Source: Mageeibacillus sp. (lineage in GTDB: Bacteria; Bacillota; Clostridia; Saccharofermentanales; Saccharofermentanaceae). Taken from it: a stretch of DNA of 55,567 nucleotides. Below, piece after piece: positions 51,094 through 55,567 of the stretch (its first letter is position 1; each line of letters opens with the position of its first letter). The DNA lies in assembly GCA_022484595.1 (NCBI GenBank), contig JAKVLB010000010.1, positions 1 to 55,567 on the forward strand, written 5' to 3'. The position numbers were made by a program, and so were the translations under genes. The notes under the pieces were generated by a model that did not search any database, had not been told where the DNA came from, and was given only the letters and a program-made list of their open reading frames with translations.

Positions 51094-51618
51094 ATCGCTA
51101 AGACCAATGACAATCAGCTGATTAACGAAGCTATCAGATTCGCTAAGGTTCGCCTTATCAATGCTGAAGGTGAGATGCTCGGAGTTGTCTCAATCGAAGA
51201 TGCCCGCAGGGCAGCGGAAGAAGCAGGACTTGATCTCGTGTGTATCTCTCCAAATCCGGACAATGCTGTATGCAGAGTAATGGATTACAATAAGTTCCTT
51301 TTCGAGAAGAAGAAGAAAGAGAAGGAAGTTAAGAAGAAGCAGAAGGAGACAGAGCTTAAGGAAGTCGGGCTGAAGCTTACAACGGATGTTCACGACATCG
51401 ATGTCAAGCGCAAGGCAGTGATAAAGTTCCTGAGCAACGGCGACAGAGTTAAGGTTAATATCCGATACAGAGGTCGTGAGATGGCATTCCAGAACAAAGG
51501 CTTTGAGGTAATGGAGAAGTTCGCGGAAGGCGTGGCTGAATACGGTACAGTAGATAAGCCGCCCAAGGTTGAGGGAAGGAACATGGTGATGTATCTTTCC
51601 CCGTCAAAGAAGCAATAA
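51094..51618 (+). CDS. infC: Translation initiation factor IF-3
   Basis: 174 residues. Binds the 30S subunit and checks start-codon choice. N-terminal NDNQLINEAIRFAKVRLI, DYNKFLFEKKKKEK linker, C-terminal domain with TDVHDIDVKRK and NIRYRGREMAF. The start is a rare ATC: GAGGAGG lies 8 nt before it, the in-frame GTG at 51085 overlaps the Shine-Dalgarno itself, and no ATG fits. Non-AUG starts are a known trait of infC that allows IF-3 to repress its own synthesis. Confidence 0.93.
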   Translation: MAKTNDNQLINEAIRFAKVRLINAEGEMLGVVSIEDARRAAEEAGLDLVCISPNPDNAVCRVMDYNKFLFEKKKKEKEVKKKQKETELKEVGLKLTTDVHDIDVKRKAVIKFLSNGDRVKVNIRYRGREMAFQNKGFEVMEKFAEGVAEYGTVDKPPKVEGRNMVMYLSPSKKQ

Positions 51619-51636
51619 ATTTAGGAGGATAACAAT

Positions 51637-51834
51637 ATGCCTAAGCAGAAGACACACAGTTCATCAAAGAAGAGATTTAAGGTTACGGGTTCCGGTAAGG
51701 TTCTTCACAAGCAGGCTTTCAGAAGCCATATCCTGAGCAAGAGACCTACAAAGAGAATGAGACACCTTCGTCATAATCAGGTTTGTGATGACACAAATGC
51801 AAAGATTATCAAGAAGATGATCCCTTACGCATAA
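51637..51834 (+). CDS. rpmI: Ribosomal protein L35
   Basis: 65 residues, canonical bL35 (PKQKTHSSSKKRFKVTGSGKV). AGGAGG precedes the ATG. Middle gene of infC-rpmI-rplT. Confidence 0.98.
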   Translation: MPKQKTHSSSKKRFKVTGSGKVLHKQAFRSHILSKRPTKRMRHLRHNQVCDDTNAKIIKKMIPYA

Positions 51835-51873
51835 GCGTAACTTACTTAATACATATTCAGGAGGATATATTCC

Positions 51874-52227
51874 ATGTCAAGAGTTAAAAGAGGAATGCGT
51901 ACAAGAGCACGTCACCATAAGATTTTAAAGCAGGCTAAGGGCTATTTCGGTCATAAGAGCAAGCTTTTCAAGGTAGCCAACCAGCAGGTTCTTAAGTCAG
52001 GAAACTATGCTTTCCGTGACAGAAAGCTGAAGAAGAGAGATTTCAGAAAGCTTTGGATAACAAGAATCAATGCAGCTGCACGTATTAACGGCATGAGCTA
52101 TTCCAGATTTATGGATGGACTTAACAAGGCCGGCATCGAGCTTGACCGCAAGGTTCTCGCCGATATCGCTATTTCCGACGCAGCAGGTTTTGCTTCTCTC
52201 GCAGAGAAGGCAAAGGCAGCGCTCTGA
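51874..52227 (+). CDS. rplT: Ribosomal protein L20
   Basis: 117 residues, canonical bL20 ([23 protein letters not shown]). Primary 23S-binding protein and the repressor of its own operon. AGGAGG precedes the ATG. Confidence 0.98.
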   Translation: MSRVKRGMRTRARHHKILKQAKGYFGHKSKLFKVANQQVLKSGNYAFRDRKLKKRDFRKLWITRINAAARINGMSYSRFMDGLNKAGIELDRKVLADIAISDAAGFASLAEKAKAAL

Positions 52228-52256
52228 TAGATTAAGCGAAGTTCAGATTTCTTCAA

Positions 52257-52286
52257 GACCCCGGCACACAGCCGGGGTTTTTATTT
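52257..52286 (+). terminator. Terminator of infC-rpmI-rplT
   Basis: Perfect 8-bp stem ACCCCGGC/GCCGGGGT with an ACACA loop, then TTTTATTT. Confidence 0.93.
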
Positions 52287-52318
52287 GTGCTCAGACGGAG
52301 ATTTACAGGAGTGATTTG

Positions 52319-52336
52319 TGTTATATTGTAGCAATG
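52319..52336 (+). promoter_or_regulatory. Candidate leaderless promoter, extended -10
   Basis: TGT-TATATT, then exactly 6 nt, then ATG. AGGAG at 52307 is too far (22 nt) to serve as a ribosome site. Confidence 0.5.
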
Positions 52337-53113
52337 CAGATAATTACAAGCAGTGACAATCCGAGAGTCAAGTATTACGCCTCACTCCACGACCGCAAGA
52401 CGGCAAGGAAGGAAGGCGTTGTTTTCCTTGAAGGAACGCGACTTTGTGAAGATGCCTTAAGTTCGGGCGCGATCCCTGCCGCCGCAGTGTCGACGGAGGA
52501 TATGTACGGGCGCGTGTCTTCGCTCTGCGCCGGCATGTGTTCCGTTGATGTGGTAAGCGACAGCTGTTTCAACAGAATAGCGTCTACGGTTAATCCGCAG
52601 GGAATGGCAATTGTTGTAAAGACACCGCCGAGATACAGGGATATTCCTTTTCGCGGTGACGGAAACGACATATATGCGGTGCTTGAGAATGTCCAGGATC
52701 CCGGGAACCTCGGTACCATAATCAGAATGGCCGATGCGTTTGATTTTACCGCGGTAATCATCACGTCAGGAACCTGTGATCCGTATAATGAGAAAGTCCT
52801 TAGAGCTTCAATGGGCTCTGTCTGGCACATACCGCTGATTGCTGTCCGGTCAATGGAAGAAGTATTCTCGTTCTGCAAAATAAACAATATTACAACCTAT
52901 GCAATGCATCTTAAGGGAGATGAGCTTAAGACAGGTTCGCTTGTGCTGCCTGCCGCATATATGATCGGCAATGAAGGCAACGGTCTGAGCGATTACGCAG
53001 CTTCAGGGTGTTCTTGCCTGCTTAAGATTCCAATGCCGGGAAGGGCGGAGTCTCTTAACGCGGCATCTGCGGCTTCAATAATCGGTTTTTGCCTCAGCAG
53101 TTCGCGAAAATAG
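52334..53113 (+). CDS. SpoU/TrmH-family RNA 2'-O-methyltransferase
   Basis: 259 residues. N-terminal substrate-binding region (ITSSDNPRVKYYASLHDRK) and a SPOUT SAM domain with the three motifs NVQDPGNLGTIIRMADAF, MIGNEGNGLSD and IPMPGRAESLNAASAASI. Such enzymes often follow rplT in Firmicutes and are annotated as 23S rRNA or tRNA methyltransferases; the exact target is unknown. The ATG fits the family start exactly, although there is no Shine-Dalgarno. Confidence 0.93.
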   Translation: MQIITSSDNPRVKYYASLHDRKTARKEGVVFLEGTRLCEDALSSGAIPAAAVSTEDMYGRVSSLCAGMCSVDVVSDSCFNRIASTVNPQGMAIVVKTPPRYRDIPFRGDGNDIYAVLENVQDPGNLGTIIRMADAFDFTAVIITSGTCDPYNEKVLRASMGSVWHIPLIAVRSMEEVFSFCKINNITTYAMHLKGDELKTGSLVLPAAYMIGNEGNGLSDYAASGCSCLLKIPMPGRAESLNAASAASIIGFCLSSSRK

Positions 53114-53210
53114 ACTAATATGTCAGAAGCGGGCTGGCTGCTGTTCTTTCCAATTTTTAAAATGCGCTTTCACCGGATATTGAGTAGTATTCAGTCTTCC
53201 TGTGCCCCGT

Positions 53211-53245
53211 TTGCGCCGTTTTTTGGAAACCTGTTAGAATATAAT
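53211..53245 (+). promoter_or_regulatory. Candidate promoter of a short transcript
   Basis: TTGCGC with TAGAAT 18 nt downstream and an overlapping TATAAT (53240-53245). Confidence 0.45.
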
Positions 53246-53269
53246 CAACTTCGTGGGTGAAGGAGAGGA

Positions 53270-53295
53270 AAGAGTTCCATAGGGAGCTCTTTTTT
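53270..53295 (+). terminator. Intrinsic terminator with no gene before it
   Basis: AAGAGTTCC/GGAGCTCTT, 9 bp with one G-U, followed by six T, about 20 nt after the expected start of transcription. Confidence 0.7.
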
Positions 53296-53366
53296 CCCGG
53301 ACTTTTGAACATTGAGAGCCGGATTTTGCGGCAAAATGAGCCGTGTTCGCCTTTGGGCGGCGACAT

Positions 53367-53394
53367 TTGTACTTCCTCATCCGGGCGGTATAAT
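53367..53394 (+). promoter_or_regulatory. Promoter of the Thr/Pro-linker lipoprotein gene
   Basis: TTGTAC, 16-nt spacer, TATAAT; leader of about 100 nt. Confidence 0.6.
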
Positions 53395-53500
53395 TAGGGT
53401 AAGAAGGAGAGAGACTCAGGCGAGAATCTCTTAAGAACGAAAACAGTGAAGTACCCGGATGCGAAATTCCCGGGTGGAAAAAGAAAAGAGGGAAATAACA

Positions 53501-54304
53501 ATGAAGAATTTTAATAATCGTGCAAAGGCGACAATTGCGATGATAACGTCTTTAGGACTGGCGCTTTCACTTATGTCCTGCACATCATGCGATATAAAGA
53601 CCGGTTCGCCCCCTGTTCAGGAAACATCAACTGCCGGTTCTGCTGTATCAGAGGCATCTGCTGTATCTGCTGTATCTGAAGTGACGGAGAGTTCTGAAGA
53701 ATCTGTCGCAATATCAGATTCAGTTACAACATCAGAATCAGAATCAACTTCTGCCTCGACTGCAAGACGAGCCACACCTACGCCTAAGCCGACAAGTACA
53801 CCGAAGGTTACAGCTACACCGGCGCCGACAGCAACGCCCGGTCGTACAACTGCACAGGCAGCTGCACCGACACCTACGCCGGTATCTGCGGGAACAAACA
53901 ATGCGGCAGCGGCAACCCCGACACCCGTGCCGACGGCAACGCCTGCACCTGTGCCGACAGCAACGCCGACACCCAAGCCGACGGCAACGCCCACACCGAC
54001 ACCGACAAAGGTTTCTGTGTACAGCACCTTACGGATTAACTGGGACTCTAATATACGTGCAGATGCTACGTCGAGAGGAATCGACCTTAACGCTGAAAGA
54101 CCGGTGGAGCACTGTACTGTTATATATGCCTGTGATGCAAATGGGCATTATAATGCCGGTTCTTGTATAGATAGCAGTGATCATGATGCTGCCGTAGACC
54201 GTATGTATGCGGCAGCGGATGCAATACTTACTAAGTATGGCTATCCTACTGGTTATTATGGTTATAGTGATATAGATGATGTAGAAACGCCTCTTTACGA
54301 TTAA
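53501..54304 (+). CDS. Lipoprotein with Thr/Pro-repeat linker, unknown C-terminal domain
   Basis: 267 residues. Signal peptide ending in LMSC (lipidated Cys27). Residues 30-85 are Ser/Val/Glu-rich, 87-170 are Thr-Pro repeats (TPTPKP, TATPAP and similar), a classic extended wall-spanning linker. The last 97 residues form a small domain I do not recognise, with two cysteines (EHCTVIYACD) and a third in GSCID, and a Tyr/Gly-rich end. AGAGGGAAATAACA precedes the ATG at 53501. The linker DNA is made of short imperfect GC-rich repeats. Followed by terminators. Confidence 0.75.
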   Translation: MKNFNNRAKATIAMITSLGLALSLMSCTSCDIKTGSPPVQETSTAGSAVSEASAVSAVSEVTESSEESVAISDSVTTSESESTSASTARRATPTPKPTSTPKVTATPAPTATPGRTTAQAAAPTPTPVSAGTNNAAAATPTPVPTATPAPVPTATPTPKPTATPTPTPTKVSVYSTLRINWDSNIRADATSRGIDLNAERPVEHCTVIYACDANGHYNAGSCIDSSDHDAAVDRMYAAADAILTKYGYPTGYYGYSDIDDVETPLYD

Positions 54305-54331
54305 GCATTTAGCTTGGTATAAGAACAAACT

Positions 54332-54360
54332 AAAAGGACACCTCCGGGTGCCCTTTTTTA
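54332..54360 (+). terminator. Terminator of the lipoprotein gene
   Basis: AAAAGG-CACC/GGTG-CCTTTT with one mismatch and a TCCG loop, then T-run. Confidence 0.8.
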
Positions 54361-54413
54361 TTGCCTGAAAGGCGGTGATTGACATGTAACCGAAACAACT
54401 CAGCACGCAGCGG

Positions 54414-54437
54414 AAGCACTGGAAACAGTGCTTTTTT
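54414..54437 (+). terminator. Second terminator upstream of the S8 protease unit
   Basis: Perfect 8-bp stem AAGCACTG/CAGTGCTT with a GAAA loop and further T. It lies 55 nt after the first, with no gene between; either a back-up terminator or an attenuator for the protease message. Confidence 0.7.
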
Positions 54438-54583
54438 AATGCCGAGATTTCTTTTTGAAAAGAACCTTAAAAGACCTTAATAAAGAAAACGGGTCTGTAA
54501 AAGGCATGATTATTAAGATAGGCGCACCTGATTCTTATTCGGGCGTTTCTATAAATATTTTATACGGAAAGGAAGTGTTTCCA

Positions 54584-54640
54584 GTGAGACGAAACAACAG
54601 ACGAGCAACAGCAACCAGATTTACTTACAAGGAGGTTTAA
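54584..54640 (+). CDS. Possible Arg-rich leader peptide before the S8 protease
   Basis: An 18-codon frame starting at GTG with AAAGGAAG 8 nt upstream; sequence MRRNNRRATATRFTYKEV, five Arg. The protease Shine-Dalgarno lies inside its last codons and its stop is 5 nt before the protease ATG. The same frame is open further upstream (to 54455) but lacks ribosome sites. Could be a coupling or attenuation peptide, or chance. Confidence 0.35.
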   Translation: MRRNNRRATATRFTYKEV

Positions 54641-54645
54641 TACCG

Positions 54646-55567
54646 ATGAGTATCTTTAAGAACATTGTGGCAGCCGGGCTTTCGGTTGCCATTTTAGCCA
54701 CACCGATGGTATCGAGTTTCAGAGTCAGTGCAGACGCGGAGACTCCTGAAACAACTATCAGCGAGACAACAGAGATTTCCGGAACAACCGCGGAGTCTTC
54801 AACAACAGAGGTTTCCGAAACAACCACGGAAACTTCAGAGACAACAACAGAACAGACAACAGCGACTACATCTGCGCCTGTTCAGACGGCAGGCGATGCG
54901 GACGCCTACATTGATGAGGTGTCAGAACTTCCGGACAGTTACAGACTTATTGTCAGTGCTGATACGGACACAAGCGCTCTCACCGGCGCGGCCGGCGTCG
55001 CCTATGACGGCTCATGTATTCTCACATTCACGAGCGAGACAGATTATAACGCCGCTATCGCATACTTTGATGCCAATGCGATCTCTTATGCGACAGACGG
55101 CGAAGTGTCTTTGTGCGGAGACGGCAGTGAGGATGTGCCGACGGGAACAGTATCAGACAATGCGGCAGTGAAGATTGCCATTATTGATACCGGTTCTAAT
55201 GTGGCGAACGAGTCCGTGTCCGTGTTAGGCGGCAGTCTGACAGATACTAACGGTCACGGCACAGCCATGGCGAACTACGTTCTTGCACAGACTGATAACG
55301 CGTATATCCTGTCCGTCAAGGCGATCGGCGATAACGGAAAGGGTTCGGTAACGGATGTCTATGCCGGTGTCCAGTATGCCATTGATGCAGATTGCGATGT
55401 TATTCTTCTTGCAATGTCCATTCCTGACAGCGGGAACTATGATACGTTCAAATCTCTCATAGGACAGGCTGAAGCAGACGGAATCACTGTAATTGCGTCA
55501 GCAGGCAATAATTCTGCCGATGCGAGTGCATATCTTCCAGCAGGCATAGACGGTGTAACCACAGTCG
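54646..55567 (+). CDS. Secreted subtilisin-like serine protease (S8), 5' part, cut by window end
   Basis: 307 residues visible, open at the window end. Signal peptide 1-29, a Thr/Glu/Ser-rich segment (30-80), a probable propeptide-like region (85-170), then the S8 catalytic domain: IAIIDTG with Asp181, NGHGT with His204, and ASAGNN with the oxyanion Asn (288). The catalytic Ser (GTS motif) would lie beyond the window. The Asp-His distance of 23 residues is shorter than usual. AAGGAGG precedes the ATG. Confidence 0.85.
   Translation, partial: MSIFKNIVAAGLSVAILATPMVSSFRVSADAETPETTISETTEISGTTAESSTTEVSETTTETSETTTEQTTATTSAPVQTAGDADAYIDEVSELPDSYRLIVSADTDTSALTGAAGVAYDGSCILTFTSETDYNAAIAYFDANAISYATDGEVSLCGDGSEDVPTGTVSDNAAVKIAIIDTGSNVANESVSVLGGSLTDTNGHGTAMANYVLAQTDNAYILSVKAIGDNGKGSVTDVYAGVQYAIDADCDVILLAMSIPDSGNYDTFKSLIGQAEADGITVIASAGNNSADASAYLPAGIDGVTTV

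Larger units (their letters stand above)
53114..53500. other. Gene-free region with two promoters and several hairpins
   Basis: No gene is seen. It holds a promoter and terminator that would define a transcript of about 50 nt (53211-53297), GC-rich hairpins near 53318-53362, a second promoter (53367-53394) and a leader with a hairpin ACCCGG/CCGGGT (53453-53475) before the lipoprotein gene. Confidence 0.5.

Noticed and set aside
52115-52333. N-terminal extension of the SpoU methyltransferase overlapping rplT
   Set aside because: It would cross the rplT terminator and read rplT out of frame; the family start is at 52334.
53760-54010. Repetitive DNA that could be taken for a CRISPR array
   Set aside because: Irregular short units encoding Thr-Pro repeats in frame, with no unique spacers or cas genes.
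53617-54027. Long minus-strand frame of Val/Gly repeats
   Set aside because: Mirror image of the Thr/Pro-coding repeat on the plus strand; no ribosome site.

Overview
The window looks like chromosomal DNA of a low-to-moderate G+C Gram-positive anaerobe of the class Clostridia. Evidence: AddAB recombination genes, clostridial ChW surface repeats, a PadR/DUF1700 pair, Firmicutes-type promoters, strong AGGAGG ribosome sites, ATGA gene overlaps, and the Firmicutes ribosomal order ylxM-ffh-rpsP-khpA-rimM-trmD-rplS ... rbgA-rnhB. I cannot name a genus. Coding density is high and I see no prophage, transposase or CRISPR array.

Layout. 1-900: the 3' end of a ChW-repeat surface protein. 0.9-9.9 kb: mnmA (-), addB-addA (+), tadA (-). 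9.9-16.9 kb: a zinc-ribbon membrane protein, the primary sigma factor rpoD, then an incomplete Rnf-like cluster (rnfC, rnfD, an enlarged rnfG, and a polytopic protein of unknown family), closed by tRNA-Arg(CCT). 17.1-18.8 kb: amtB-glnK (-) with a terminator-like hairpin in the amtB leader. 19.3-20.4 kb: padR-DUF1700-small membrane protein. 20.4-25.6 kb: plsC (-), acyl-CoA synthetase, YgjP-like metalloprotein, fba, a tail-anchored small protein. 25.6-30.5 kb: YfhO-like protein and uracil permease (-) divergent from upp and a cyclase-family gene. 30.6-32.6 kb: an orphan amino-acid-binding lipoprotein, then an AT-rich patch carrying a cytidine-deaminase gene beside tRNA-Thr(CGT). 32.6-38.1 kb: a solute-binding lipoprotein, a GNAT-MGMT fusion, a flavin reductase, a Nudix hydrolase and a membrane diguanylate cyclase.

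38.1-53.1 kb is the translation/secretion superoperon region: ylxM-ffh, rpsP-khpA-rimM-trmD-rplS, rbgA-rnhB, infC-rpmI-rplT and a SpoU methyltransferase. Between rplS and rbgA, normally neighbours, lie an oppositely oriented short-chain dehydrogenase gene and a five-gene polyamine operon (arginine decarboxylase, spermidine synthase, agmatinase, carboxy(nor)spermidine dehydrogenase, carboxy(nor)spermidine decarboxylase). Together these could make putrescine from arginine and spermidine by the carboxyspermidine route; the SpeE homologue has no speD here. 53.1-55.6 kb: a Thr/Pro-linker lipoprotein and the 5' part of a secreted subtilisin-like protease.

Most worth following: (1) the polyamine operon leader, where a roughly 90-nt element closed by an 8-bp long-range helix would be mutually exclusive with an intrinsic terminator, which is the architecture of an ON riboswitch of a class I do not recognise; (2) the Rnf-like cluster whose fourth gene is a novel polytopic protein; (3) three genes in which a -10 box ends exactly 6 nt before the ATG, suggesting leaderless mRNAs; (4) divergent uraA/upp promoters sharing an 11-bp inverted repeat; (5) an AT-rich island bounded by a copy of the tRNA-Thr 3' end. 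All functions are assigned by reading motifs; no database search was possible.
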